DNA from: Carboxydothermus hydrogenoformans Z-2901
Lineage (GTDB): Bacteria > Bacillota > Z-2901 > Carboxydothermales > Carboxydothermaceae
DNA: 64,000 bases
Assembly (NCBI RefSeq): GCF_000012865.1
Contig: NC_007503.1
Span: forward strand, 2,239,001 to 2,303,000
Direction of reading: 5' to 3'
This document shows, piece by piece, positions 46,775 to 55,324 of this stretch. A program made the position numbers and the translations under genes. The notes under the pieces are model-generated. The model did not search any database. It had not been told where the DNA came from and was given only the letters and a program-made list of their open reading frames with translations. Every line of letters begins with the position of its first letter. The first letter of the stretch is position 1.

Positions 46775-48112
46775 CTAAACTACTACTTTGAAGGTGGTGC
46801 CCTGGCCTACGGTGCTTTCGACCCAGATTTTGCCGCCGTGGGCTTCTACCAAACTTTTGGCAATTGCCAGTCCCAGGCCGGAACCTCCGGTGGTTCTGGA
46901 ACGCGACTTTTCCCCCCGGTAAAACCGCTCAAAAATGTACGGCAAATCTTCCGGGGGAATCCCCGGACCGGTATCGGTAACCTCTATTAAAAGTTTTCCA
47001 TCCAGCAGCTTAACCTCAAGTTTAACCTTGCCTCCCTCACCGGTGTATTGAAAGGCATTGGTTAAAAGGTTATATACCACCTGTTTCATCCGGTCGGGGT
47101 CAAAACTGTATTTTTCTCCTTTTGCCGGTAAAGTAGTTTCAAAACTAATACTTTTTGCTTCCGCCAACGAGGTAAAAGGAGCCGCCACCTCCGAGAAAAA
47201 CTGATTTACCTCAACCTCTACCGGCAAAATTTTAAGTTCCCCCGCTTCCGCCAGGGATAATTCTCTTAGCTCCTCCACCAAACGGGACAAACGCTTTACT
47301 TCTTCCGCCAGGGAACGAAGGGTTTCCTCATCCGCCTCAATAACTTTCTCCAGCAGTAGTTCAAAATTTCCCTGCAAAATAGAAAGGGGTGTTCTTAATT
47401 CATGAGCAATATCGGCAATCATCTGTCGGCGCAACTTTTCGTTCCTCTCCAGGGCTTCGGCCATTCTGTTAAAAGCTCTGGCCAGCTCCCCGATTTCATC
47501 GTTGCTCGTTTCCGGTGCCCTTAAGTGCAGATTTTTACTGCTAAACTTGCCCACTACGGCTATTAAAGTTTTAAGGGGGGCAAGCAAGCGCTGGGATAGG
47601 AAAAAACCGAGTACCAGAGCTACCGCTACCGCTAAAAGTCCACCGAAGAAATTGGCCCTTTTTACCGAACTGATAAAACTCTCCTCTAAAAGGCCGTAGA
47701 CGGTAAAGGGCTGATAGTAAAGGGTGCCAATTTTTTGGCCGTTTAAATAAATTTCCTGTCCATTTTTTAAAGGAAGGTCTTTCTCCTTTTGGCCAAGGTA
47801 TTCCCAGTTGTTATCCACAACAACGGTGCCATCGGGGGCAGTAATAATTATCCTCTCCTGCCGGGGACCGCCAGGGCCTCCAGATCTCCTCCCATGGGAC
47901 ATTTGCAGTCCAGCCTGGACGGCCTCCCAGCCTCCGGCAAAATAAAGCTCCCCTATATAGCTCAAAATCATTTTAGCCCGGGCATTTATATTTTGTTTTA
48001 CGTAAAAATCAAAAGAGTCGCTGATTTCCTTTACCGCAAAAAATGACGTGACTAAAACCGATAATACTGCAACAATTAAGAGCGCCGCGGTAATTTTAAC
48101 CGTGATTTTCAT
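46775..48112 (-). CDS. Sensor histidine kinase
   Basis: 445 residues. Two membrane helices (ITAALLIVAVLSVLVTSFFA and FFGGLLAVAVALVLGFFLSQ) flank an extracytoplasmic domain of about 140 residues with a glycine/arginine-rich loop. HAMP follows (RLLAPLKTLIAVV), then the H-box IADIAHELRTPLSILQGNFE, N-box YNLLTNAFQYTGEG and G-boxes TDTGPGIP and GGSGLGLAIAKSLVE. BaeS-like. It overlaps the response regulator end by 17 bases. Stimulus unknown. Confidence 0.95.
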   Translation of the reverse strand: MKITVKITAALLIVAVLSVLVTSFFAVKEISDSFDFYVKQNINARAKMILSYIGELYFAGGWEAVQAGLQMSHGRRSGGPGGPRQERIIITAPDGTVVVDNNWEYLGQKEKDLPLKNGQEIYLNGQKIGTLYYQPFTVYGLLEESFISSVKRANFFGGLLAVAVALVLGFFLSQRLLAPLKTLIAVVGKFSSKNLHLRAPETSNDEIGELARAFNRMAEALERNEKLRRQMIADIAHELRTPLSILQGNFELLLEKVIEADEETLRSLAEEVKRLSRLVEELRELSLAEAGELKILPVEVEVNQFFSEVAAPFTSLAEAKSISFETTLPAKGEKYSFDPDRMKQVVYNLLTNAFQYTGEGGKVKLEVKLLDGKLLIEVTDTGPGIPPEDLPYIFERFYRGEKSRSRTTGGSGLGLAIAKSLVEAHGGKIWVESTVGQGTTFKVVV

Positions 48113-48806
48113 CCTTTTCTCCCCTGGGTTTTAGTTTGTAGCCAATACCAAAGACCGTTTGGATGTACTCCGGATTTGCCGGGTCTTTTTCAATTTTTTT
48201 CCGAAGATTGCTAATATGCGTGTCAATAGTTCTCTCGTACCCCTCGTAAGCTTCCCCAATAGCATATTCTAATAGTTCAAGCCGGCTATAAGCTTTACCC
48301 GGATTTTTTAAAAATGCTTCTAAAAGTTTAAATTCAGTAGGTGTTAAATCAAGAGGTTTCCCTTTTAGAAAAACTTCGCGCTTATGGGGATAAAGGGTTA
48401 AGTCTCCTTCAGTCAGCACAATCTCTTCATTGATAGTTTTAGCTTCCAGACGTTTTAAAATCGTTTTAATACGAGCCGAAAGTTCTCTTAAGCTAAAAGG
48501 CTTTACTACGTAATCATCAACCCCAAACTCAAAACCAATTAACTTATCCACCTCTTCGGTCTTTGCCGTAAGCATGATGATGGGGATTTGGCTTTTCTTT
48601 CTTATTTCCCGTAAAACCTCTATACCACTCATTTCCGGCATCATCCAATCTAAAACTATTAAATCAGGCTTTTCTTTGTAAAATGAATTTAACGCTTCTC
48701 GGCCGTTAAAAGCGGTGATTACTTCGTACCCTTCTTTCAGTAAGTAACTTTTTACCATGGTAACAATTTTCGGCTCATCATCAACAATTAAAATTTTTCT
48801 GGCCAT
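48096..48806 (-). CDS. OmpR-family response regulator
   Basis: 236 residues. The receiver domain has the acidic pair in KILIVDDEPKIV, the phospho-Asp in KPDLIVLDWMMPEMSGIEVL and Lys in VKPFSLREL. A winged-helix C-terminus follows (TPTEFKLLEAFLKNPGKAYS ... YERTIDTHISNLRKKIEKDP). Co-transcribed with the overlapping kinase. A TATAAT-like -10 lies at 48834-48839 on the minus strand. The secreted repeat protein next to it is a candidate target. Confidence 0.95.
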   Translation of the reverse strand: MARKILIVDDEPKIVTMVKSYLLKEGYEVITAFNGREALNSFYKEKPDLIVLDWMMPEMSGIEVLREIRKKSQIPIIMLTAKTEEVDKLIGFEFGVDDYVVKPFSLRELSARIKTILKRLEAKTINEEIVLTEGDLTLYPHKREVFLKGKPLDLTPTEFKLLEAFLKNPGKAYSRLELLEYAIGEAYEGYERTIDTHISNLRKKIEKDPANPEYIQTVFGIGYKLKPRGEKDENHG

Positions 48807-48878
48807 AAAACCCTCTCCATTGCTTTTTTAGTTATTATATCAGTATTTTGTTACAAACGTATAAAGATATCTAAACAT

Positions 48879-48908
48879 AAAAAACCTTACCCTTCAGGGT
48901 AAGGTTTT
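48879..48908 (-). terminator. Terminator after the secreted repeat protein
   Basis: AAAACCTTACCC and GGGTAAGGTTTT pair around a short loop with a T-run on the minus strand. Confidence 0.85.
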
Positions 48909-48918
48909 AGAAATTAAG

Positions 48919-49734
48919 TTATTGAATTACCGGAACCGGGCCAAAGCCCATACCGTGGCCACCTCTACCCCCCATACCCTTAAAACCAAAACCTTTAGGT
49001 CCGGGCATGGTGCTGTTAACCATGTTTTTAACCCTGGTTTCGATGTTCTTTAAGAAGTTATCCGCCTGGGCCTGGGTTATTTTACCGTCTTTTACCAGCT
49101 GGTTAATCTTTTCCTTTTCTTTGGTGACGATAAAGTTTATTAGCTCAGTCTCGGTTTTCCCTTTGGCTTTAGCGATTTCCACCAGGGTTTTTCCGCTGTG
49201 CCGTTCGCTTATTAAGGTGTTGACATCAATTCCCAGGAAGCTTGCTAATTCGTCAGGGGTTACGCCAAAGCCTCTGTGATGCCCAAAACCTTTAGGACCA
49301 AGGTCTACGCTGTTAACCATTTGCTTGGTCCGTTCGGTTATATTCTGCAACATTTGGTCAGCCTGAGCTTGAGTTAATTTTCCGTCTTTCACCAGCTGGT
49401 TAATTTGGGCTTTCTTTTGCTCAACCAGGTAGTTGACCAGTTCTTCTTCAGATTTACCTTTTTCTTTGGCGATTTGGGCTAATGTTTTCCCGCTGTGCCG
49501 TTCGTTAATTAAGGTTGAAACATCAATTCCTAAAAACTTGGCTACATTGTCCATCATGCCACCAAAGGCCCTGCCAAAATGCCTGCCAAAACCGCGGTAG
49601 GTTTGAACTATTTTTGTGGTGGTAGAGGTGGTACCGTCGTTAGTAGTCGCCGCATACACCGCCGGAGCTGCCGCCACTAATAGGCCCGTCAGGGCAATTC
49701 CCGCAATCACTTTCTTACCCCATTCTTTTTTCAC
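48919..49734 (-). CDS. Secreted protein with two tandem 85-residue repeats
   Basis: 271 residues. A signal peptide (KKVIAGIALTGLLVAAAPAV then YA|A) precedes two repeats, each with FLGIDVSTLINERHSGKTLA-type then AKxKGK and INQLVKDGKLTQAQAD, ending NMVNS..GPKGFG. The layout resembles DUF2680-type secreted proteins. Flanks are Gly/His/Phe/Met-rich (GGRGGHGMGFGPVP), possibly metal-binding. It sits just upstream, in transcription order, of the two-component system, on the same strand, with its own terminator. Function unknown; an envelope-stress or metal role is inference. Confidence 0.7.
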   Translation of the reverse strand: MKKEWGKKVIAGIALTGLLVAAAPAVYAATTNDGTTSTTTKIVQTYRGFGRHFGRAFGGMMDNVAKFLGIDVSTLINERHSGKTLAQIAKEKGKSEEELVNYLVEQKKAQINQLVKDGKLTQAQADQMLQNITERTKQMVNSVDLGPKGFGHHRGFGVTPDELASFLGIDVNTLISERHSGKTLVEIAKAKGKTETELINFIVTKEKEKINQLVKDGKITQAQADNFLKNIETRVKNMVNSTMPGPKGFGFKGMGGRGGHGMGFGPVPVIQ

Positions 49735-49842
49735 TTAAATCACCCTCCAGGTTAATTTGTAAACCCCCGTTGGAGCTTTCATTTATATCATAACCGGAGG
49801 GTTTTAAAAAGATTTCAGGGAAATGTTAAAAAGTTGTCAAGA

Positions 49843-50676
49843 TTATAAAAGAGCTTTGGCCAAAGCCCGGGCAAAACGGGATAAGCCGTCAGAAGAATTT
49901 ACTATTTTTATTTCCTCTGGATTGGTGATAAAGCCAATTTCTGCCAAAACCCCCGGCAAGCGTACGTTTTTGATGACATAAAAGGTAGCGGTTTTTAGCC
50001 CACGGTCTTTAAAACCGAATTCATTGATTAGCTGCTTTTGCACTTTAGCGGCCAGGCTTTCGCTGTCCTCCCGCCCTGCTTTAAAGTAGGTCTCAATTCC
50101 CCGGGCGGTATGGTCGGTAGCCGCATTTAAGTGAACCGAAATAAAAGCCCGGGCTCCCGAGTTGTTGGCAATTTTCACCCGCTGGGGCAGGGGAATAAAA
50201 ACATCTTTATCCCGGGTTAGTACCACCTCACCTCCCAGCTTTTCTATTAGTGCCTTGCCCGCCAGGGCAAGCTTTAAGGTAACTTCTTTTTCGGCAATAC
50301 CGCCGGCGCCTACCGCTCCAGGATCCTTCCCGCCATGGCCGGGATCGAGAACAATTTTTTTCCCAGCTAAAAGTTTGGCCCACACTTCTAAAATAACCTG
50401 CCCGCCGTTTACCCTAACCTCGTACAATAACTCCTCTTCGCCCTCAATCACCAAACGTAAAACGTCAGGCTTGTACTGGGCCAGCCGTACTTCTTTTATT
50501 TTATATTTTTTAACCGGTACTTCCTTCTTACCTACCCCCTGGACTTTGGTAATGTCAAGGACAACCCGGTAAGGATTTTTCAGGGTAAAAGATTTGAGCG
50601 AAGGTTTTTGGTCAAATTCCAGGATTATCCGCAAAACCAGTTCGGTTTCCAAGCGAAAATTTTTCAATACCGCCAT
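49843..50676 (-). CDS. N-acetylmuramoyl-L-alanine amidase with AMIN-like domain, no signal peptide
   Basis: 277 residues. The N-terminal 100 residues are an AMIN-like beta domain (RIILEFDQKPSLKSFTLKNP then YRVVLDITKV). The Amidase_3 catalytic domain has zinc ligands in KIVLDPGHGGKDPGAVG, the Glu in GIAEKEVTLKLALAGK, the His in SVHLNAATDHTARGIETYF and the catalytic Glu in PGVLAEIGFITNPEEI. No signal peptide or membrane anchor precedes MAVLKNFRLE, unusual for a wall hydrolase; an upstream start was not found. Confidence 0.88.
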   Translation of the reverse strand: MAVLKNFRLETELVLRIILEFDQKPSLKSFTLKNPYRVVLDITKVQGVGKKEVPVKKYKIKEVRLAQYKPDVLRLVIEGEEELLYEVRVNGGQVILEVWAKLLAGKKIVLDPGHGGKDPGAVGAGGIAEKEVTLKLALAGKALIEKLGGEVVLTRDKDVFIPLPQRVKIANNSGARAFISVHLNAATDHTARGIETYFKAGREDSESLAAKVQKQLINEFGFKDRGLKTATFYVIKNVRLPGVLAEIGFITNPEEIKIVNSSDGLSRFARALAKALL

Positions 50677-50751
50677 GATAATTCCCCCTAAATAGTTTCT
50701 ACTAATTAAAATATGCGGGGGTTTTAAGGAGCGGGATAAAAAACGATGAAA

Positions 50752-50784
50752 AAGGCTCTAAAAGCTAAAAGCTCTTAGAGCCTT
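50752..50784 (-). terminator. Terminator of the Mo-oxidoreductase operon
   Basis: AAGGCTCTAA (50752-50761) and TTAGAGCCTT (50775-50784) pair directly after tatA, with T's on the minus strand. Confidence 0.8.
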
Positions 50785-50788
50785 AAAA

Positions 50789-50950
50789 TTACCCGTTGAT
50801 TTCTTTTTGAATTTCCGTAGCCTCTTTTTTAAATTCCTTAATGGTTTTGCCAAAGGCCCGACCGATTTCCGGAAGCTTGGCCGGACCAAAGATTACCAGG
50901 GCAATTACTAATATGATTAAAAGCTCCGGAATTCCAATTGAGTTAAACAT
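50789..50950 (-). CDS. tatA: Sec-independent translocase TatA
   Basis: 53 residues: [20 protein letters not shown] is the membrane helix, followed by the [20 protein letters not shown] hinge and amphipathic helix and a charged tail ([13 protein letters not shown]). All TatA/E hallmarks (FGP, GR, F) are present. It is two bases after the chaperone stop, so this is a dedicated TatA for the Mo enzyme of the same operon. TatC is not in the window. Confidence 0.93.
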   Translation of the reverse strand: MFNSIGIPELLIILVIALVIFGPAKLPEIGRAFGKTIKEFKKEATEIQKEING

Positions 50951-50951
50951 T

Positions 50952-51527
50952 TTATCCCTGCTTTCCTAAAAGTAAGTTTTTTTCTTCCTGATAAAACCTG
51001 CCTAAAAATTCCACTATTTCCCGGTAGATTCCCTGAATATTTTCTTCCCGGCTTTTTTCCACCACCCGCTCGATAAAGGAAAGGTGGTCTACCAGAAAAT
51101 CTCTCTGACCGGGATGATTATTTTCCACCAACATCGCCATAAACTCCAGCTCCAATACTAAATGATCGGGCATTCCCGAAAAATCTTCGGGAACGATAAG
51201 CCCCGCTTTTTCGTATAAAGCCGCCACATGCAGGGCGTGGTCGCTCATAAGAAAGCCGCGGCTATTGGCCATAACCGGGTCTACCTCGGGATCCGAAGAC
51301 CACTTGCGGTACACCGATTCTATCAGGCTTACTCTTGGTGCATAGAGCCCAAAGTAATCCTGATACTGCCGCGAAAGTTCCGGGAAACCGGGAAGTTTCC
51401 CGAGGTTAACTCCAAATTTCCCAAAAGCTTTAGCACCGTCACTTTTTAACCAGCGGTAAAGTTCCAGATCCGGTTCGCTTAAGGCATAGGCTAACAGGCG
51501 GTAAATTTCGACCCGGTTATGTTCCAT
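50952..51527 (-). CDS. TorD/DmsD-family maturation chaperone
   Basis: 191 residues, all-helical. Typical: [20 protein letters not shown], an interior [35 protein letters not shown] and [17 protein letters not shown]. Such proteins hold the twin-arginine signal and cofactor state of Mo enzymes until they are ready for export. Immediately followed by tatA and preceded by the NrfD-type subunit, so it serves this operon's enzyme. Confidence 0.88.
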   Translation of the reverse strand: MEHNRVEIYRLLAYALSEPDLELYRWLKSDGAKAFGKFGVNLGKLPGFPELSRQYQDYFGLYAPRVSLIESVYRKWSSDPEVDPVMANSRGFLMSDHALHVAALYEKAGLIVPEDFSGMPDHLVLELEFMAMLVENNHPGQRDFLVDHLSFIERVVEKSREENIQGIYREIVEFLGRFYQEEKNLLLGKQG

Positions 51528-51542
51528 AGCCCTTCCTCCCTT

Positions 51543-52400
51543 TTAGTTCATTAAAGTTACGGGAACTGCTGCCAATAAGATTAACGCCCGCAAGGTAAAG
51601 CCTCCTGCCAGTACCAGCAAGGCGTCTAACGCTTTAATCCCTTTTCCCGCTTTCGGGGAAGCGGTAGCTCCAATCACCCCGGGGATGATGATACCCAGAA
51701 ACACCAGTACTCCCCAGAAGTACAGGCTGTATTTCCCGGACACAATCATTTCCGCCGATTGTCTGGCAGCTTCCGGGCCATGGGTTGCAACTATCAAGAG
51801 GAAGAAAAGAAGTAATAGCTCTATTGCCGCAAGGCCAGTGTGCAGGGGCTTAAAGAAATCGGGCAGGGTTTTGCCGCCAAAGACAAAGCTTCCCAAGATA
51901 GCGGTAGCCATTCCGGTAACTAATGCCGATACGACAAAGAGCACCGGAATTACGGCATTGTTCCAGAAGGGTACCGCTTTAACAACTCCTAAAAGCACGC
52001 CGGTGTAAACGGAGGTTGCAAAGGCCAGGACCGCTCCGGCACAGCGCAGCGCTGTATTGGTATAATAGGGATTTTTTAGCTTCATCCAGCCGTAAACAAA
52101 CGATACGGGCATAAACAGGGTTAAAATCCAGGTACCCCAGGTAATCATCGAAGTAAAGTGGGTGTAAAGGTAAAATATCCGCCAGGGTTCAAATTTTCCT
52201 GCCTCCACCCAGGTAAGGTCTAAGACCAGGAATAGGGTGCCAATGGCTACCAGCGGAGCTGCTAAGATCGTTCCGGCTTTAATTAATGCTTCATTATCCT
52301 TATTTATCCCGGAGCGCTCGGTCATGACCGCTATTAAAAAAGCTCCCGCTCCGGCTCCGGCAAGGAAAAGATATATCGCAATTATCATTCCCCAAGCCAT
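51543..52400 (-). CDS. NrfD/PsrC-type membrane subunit
   Basis: 285 residues with eight predicted membrane helices (for example MIIAIYLFLAGAGAGAFLIA and LLLFFLLIVATHGPEAARQS). NrfD/PsrC proteins anchor the FeS and Mo subunits and exchange electrons with menaquinone. The order Mo subunit, FeS subunit, NrfD subunit, chaperone is the standard for polysulfide/thiosulfate-reductase-like complexes. 12 bases after the FeS gene. Confidence 0.92.
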   Translation of the reverse strand: MAWGMIIAIYLFLAGAGAGAFLIAVMTERSGINKDNEALIKAGTILAAPLVAIGTLFLVLDLTWVEAGKFEPWRIFYLYTHFTSMITWGTWILTLFMPVSFVYGWMKLKNPYYTNTALRCAGAVLAFATSVYTGVLLGVVKAVPFWNNAVIPVLFVVSALVTGMATAILGSFVFGGKTLPDFFKPLHTGLAAIELLLLFFLLIVATHGPEAARQSAEMIVSGKYSLYFWGVLVFLGIIIPGVIGATASPKAGKGIKALDALLVLAGGFTLRALILLAAVPVTLMN

Positions 52401-52412
52401 TTAAATCCCTCC

Positions 52413-52952
52413 TTAGCGTACGTAGTAGATGGAGGGTTTGGTGCCCAAATCCCCCCGCAAGGGTTTTGCCTGTTTTTGCTGAATAATCCGGTGAATTTCG
52501 TCGTTGGGATCATCTAAGTCCCCAAAATACCGGGCTTCGCCAATACAGGTAGAGACGCAGGCCGGCTTTTTCCCCTGCTCTACCCGGTGATAGCAAAACC
52601 GGCACTTTTCCGGCACACCTTTTTCGTGATTTATGACCCGGGCCTGGTAAGGACAGGCCACCATGCAGTATTTGCAGCCGGCACAGCGCTTATCATCTAC
52701 CAGCACTATGCCGTCCTCCCTTTTATATGTCGCTCCGGTAGGGCAAACTTCAATACAGGGGGCATTGTCGCAATGCTGGCATTGAATTAATAAAAACTCC
52801 CGCCGAACATTGGGAAAACTGCCCGTTTCCCGTTCTTCCAGCCGGGTAAATTTTTCCCCGGGGGGTAGCCCCCATTCCGCTTCACAGGCAACGGTGCACG
52901 CCTGACAGGCAGCGCATTTGGTCATGTCAATTACCATAGCATACTTAGGCAT
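52413..52952 (-). CDS. Four-cluster ferredoxin-like FeS subunit
   Basis: 179 residues. Four cysteine groups: KCAACQACTVACEAEW, CQHCDNAPCIEVCPTGA, CAGCKYCMVACPYQ and CRFCYHRVEQGKKPACVSTC, the DmsB/PsrB pattern for electron transfer from the quinone subunit to the Mo enzyme. ATG 52952 is used (GGAGGTG upstream); it overlaps the Mo subunit stop by 8 bases. No export signal, so it is carried by the Mo subunit. Confidence 0.95.
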   Translation of the reverse strand: MPKYAMVIDMTKCAACQACTVACEAEWGLPPGEKFTRLEERETGSFPNVRREFLLIQCQHCDNAPCIEVCPTGATYKREDGIVLVDDKRCAGCKYCMVACPYQARVINHEKGVPEKCRFCYHRVEQGKKPACVSTCIGEARYFGDLDDPNDEIHRIIQQKQAKPLRGDLGTKPSIYYVR

Positions 52953-55116
52953 TTGCCCCACCTCCAACTTTTCTTACCTCCACCAGCACTTCACAGTCGG
53001 CCGATGCTCCGGATACCGGTTCCACGTGGCAGGGTATGATAAAGGAAGTACTGGCACCTTTTTTATACGCCTTTTTCTGGTAAGGTGAAAAACCTCCAAA
53101 ACCGTGAACCATGAAAACAGCATCGGGATGAATGGCTTCGGTAACTTTAGCTTTTATGGTAACTTTACCGTAATCCGATTTTACTTCCACTAAATCACCG
53201 TTTTTGATACCGAGCTTTTCGGCCGTCCGGGTATTAATCCAAAGGACGTTTTCCGGCATGAGAGCATGCAGGTACTCGTTATTAAAGGTGGAAGTATGGG
53301 TATGAACCGCAGTATGACCGTGCAGGAAGCGAAGCTTGCCGTTTCCTTCGGTAACACCGGGCGGCACCCAGGTCGGAACTTTTTTGGCACCGGCTTTTTC
53401 AAAAGCACTTGATGCAAGTTCAATTTTGCCGGACTCAGTCTTGATTTCCGGAACTTTGTACTCGGTTTTCCCGTCATCCAGGGCAATAACGCCTTTTTCT
53501 ACAAGTTGTTTAAAGGTTACGTTAAAGGGCTTTAACATCTGGTCCGAAAACTGCTCCAAGGTAAAGTTAAAGTACTGCCCTATCCCCGCTTCATGAGCCA
53601 GTTCTTTGATAATATCATCAACACCCATGGTATTATGAAGCGGTTTTACCGCCGGCTGCCGCAGAGCAACGGCATTACCAGCAATCTGCGGCGGGTCAAA
53701 CCGTTCCAGGTACGTGGATTCGGGTAAAACGTAATGGGCCATCATGGCAGTTTCGCTCATCTGCACATCAATAACTACTAACAGCTCTAATTTCTTTAAA
53801 GCTTCAATCCATTTCTGGGAATTACCGGCCGAGCGCACCGGATTGTGGTGGTTGACAATGTATGCTTTAATCGGATAAGGCTGACCGGACAAAATGTGCT
53901 CCGGTAACATTTGAATCATCCCAAGGCCTTTGGCCAACGGCCATTTTTCCCCACCGGCACCGTCAAACCGTTTAGCCTTCGGTTTTTCTAATTTCGGCCA
54001 GAGACCTTCCCGCTCTTCTACTTTGGTAAATTTATATTTGGGGAATTTCAGGCCACCTTTCATACCAAGGTTACCCATAAGGGCGTTGATTACCGCTCCG
54101 GCTCTTACCATTTCGGTACTGTTCATGTAACGCGAGGTATGCCAGCCGGGATCTACCACCGCTGCCGGTTTGGCCTTGGCAAATTCTTCGGTAATCCGTT
54201 CAATCGTTGCTGCCGGAATACCGGTTATCTCCTCGGCCCACTTCGGAGTGTATTTCTCCACTTCCGCCGCTACTTCTTCAAAGCCAATTGTGTAATTTTT
54301 TACAAACTCTTTATCGTACCATTCGTTTTTAATGATGAGGTGAATCATTGCCAGTAAGAATGCAAGGTCGGTTCCCGGTCTTATCGGCACCCATTCGGAA
54401 GCAAGGGCCGCAAAATTGGAATACCGGGGATCCAGGGCGATAAGTTTGGCCCCTTTTTCCTTGGCCTTCATGATGCCGGTAACCTGGCTTACGTTTATCC
54501 CTTCTACCAGGTTACGCCCGCAGGAAATGTAGTATTTAACATTGCCGTAGTCAACGGTAGGAACTTCTCCGTACATTGTTTTATAAGCCACATTTCGCGG
54601 AGAGTAACAGGTCGGAGCATGGGCACTCAAGTTTGGCGAACCAAACGCCTGATTAAAGATTACTTCATAATCGTAAGCCAGCTCCGGATGGGTACTCCAA
54701 ACCAAAGCTTCCGGGCCGTATTTGGCCTTTATTTCTTTTAGTTTTTCGCCGATTTCACGAAAAGCCTGTTCCCAGGAAATCGGCACAAACCTGTCCCCTT
54801 CTTTCTTTAAGGGCTGCTTTAACCGGTCCGGGTCGTACAAAAGCTTCATACCGGCATTACCCCGGGCACAAATTTTACCCTTACCATTGGGGTGTTCTTT
54901 GTTGCCTTCGATTTTTACCACCCGGCCATTTTTTACTTTAACGATGATGCCGCATTTGGTACCGCACATTTCGCAGATGCTGGGAATCAATTTTACCTCC
55001 CCGGTTTCCGCCGCCTTAGCCGCCCAGCGTTCAAAAGACATCACTCCGCCGGATAAGGCTGCCAGGGCACCGGTAGCAGCAGAAGCTTTTAAAAAGCTCC
55101 TCCGGGTAAGCTTCAT
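52945..55116 (-). CDS. Tat-exported molybdopterin oxidoreductase (PhsA/PsrA-like)
   Basis: 723 residues. A twin-arginine signal (KLTRRSFLKASAATGALAAL) precedes a [4Fe-4S] motif with Cys48, Cys51, Cys55 and Cys83. Cys169 in SAHAPTCYSPRNV is the likely Mo ligand, as in PsrA/PhsA/tetrathionate-type enzymes. The C-terminal domain binds the second cofactor. Substrate is not decidable from motifs; thiosulfate or polysulfide is favoured by the neighbouring sulfur-uptake operon. I chose ATG 55116 (GGGGGAAGG upstream). Confidence 0.9.
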   Translation of the reverse strand: MKLTRRSFLKASAATGALAALSGGVMSFERWAAKAAETGEVKLIPSICEMCGTKCGIIVKVKNGRVVKIEGNKEHPNGKGKICARGNAGMKLLYDPDRLKQPLKKEGDRFVPISWEQAFREIGEKLKEIKAKYGPEALVWSTHPELAYDYEVIFNQAFGSPNLSAHAPTCYSPRNVAYKTMYGEVPTVDYGNVKYYISCGRNLVEGINVSQVTGIMKAKEKGAKLIALDPRYSNFAALASEWVPIRPGTDLAFLLAMIHLIIKNEWYDKEFVKNYTIGFEEVAAEVEKYTPKWAEEITGIPAATIERITEEFAKAKPAAVVDPGWHTSRYMNSTEMVRAGAVINALMGNLGMKGGLKFPKYKFTKVEEREGLWPKLEKPKAKRFDGAGGEKWPLAKGLGMIQMLPEHILSGQPYPIKAYIVNHHNPVRSAGNSQKWIEALKKLELLVVIDVQMSETAMMAHYVLPESTYLERFDPPQIAGNAVALRQPAVKPLHNTMGVDDIIKELAHEAGIGQYFNFTLEQFSDQMLKPFNVTFKQLVEKGVIALDDGKTEYKVPEIKTESGKIELASSAFEKAGAKKVPTWVPPGVTEGNGKLRFLHGHTAVHTHTSTFNNEYLHALMPENVLWINTRTAEKLGIKNGDLVEVKSDYGKVTIKAKVTEAIHPDAVFMVHGFGGFSPYQKKAYKKGASTSFIIPCHVEPVSGASADCEVLVEVRKVGGGANA

Positions 55117-55155
55117 ACACCTTCCCCCTTTATTCGTGCTGTTTTTCACTTTCTA

Positions 55156-55300
55156 TGTTAATTGTAAAACAATTTCGAATTGTGAAGGTAATCGCAAAGA
55201 CTTATGGGGTTATAAAGATAAATTTATACCCATAAAATTATTCTTTGAATTGTTTTTGCTAAAATTAATTTTCAGCAAAGTTATGATATAATAAATATTG
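55156..55300. promoter_or_regulatory. Divergent control region with palindromes
   Basis: Between the Mo operon and the LysR gene: AATTGTAAAACAATT (55160-55174), TTGCTAAAATTAATTTTCAG then CAA (55256-55278), and a TATAAT (55287-55292) for the LysR gene. The second has the T-N11-A spacing expected for a LysR binding site. Confidence 0.6.
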
Positions 55301-55324
55301 ATTTAAGTGACGGGGGAAGAAAGC

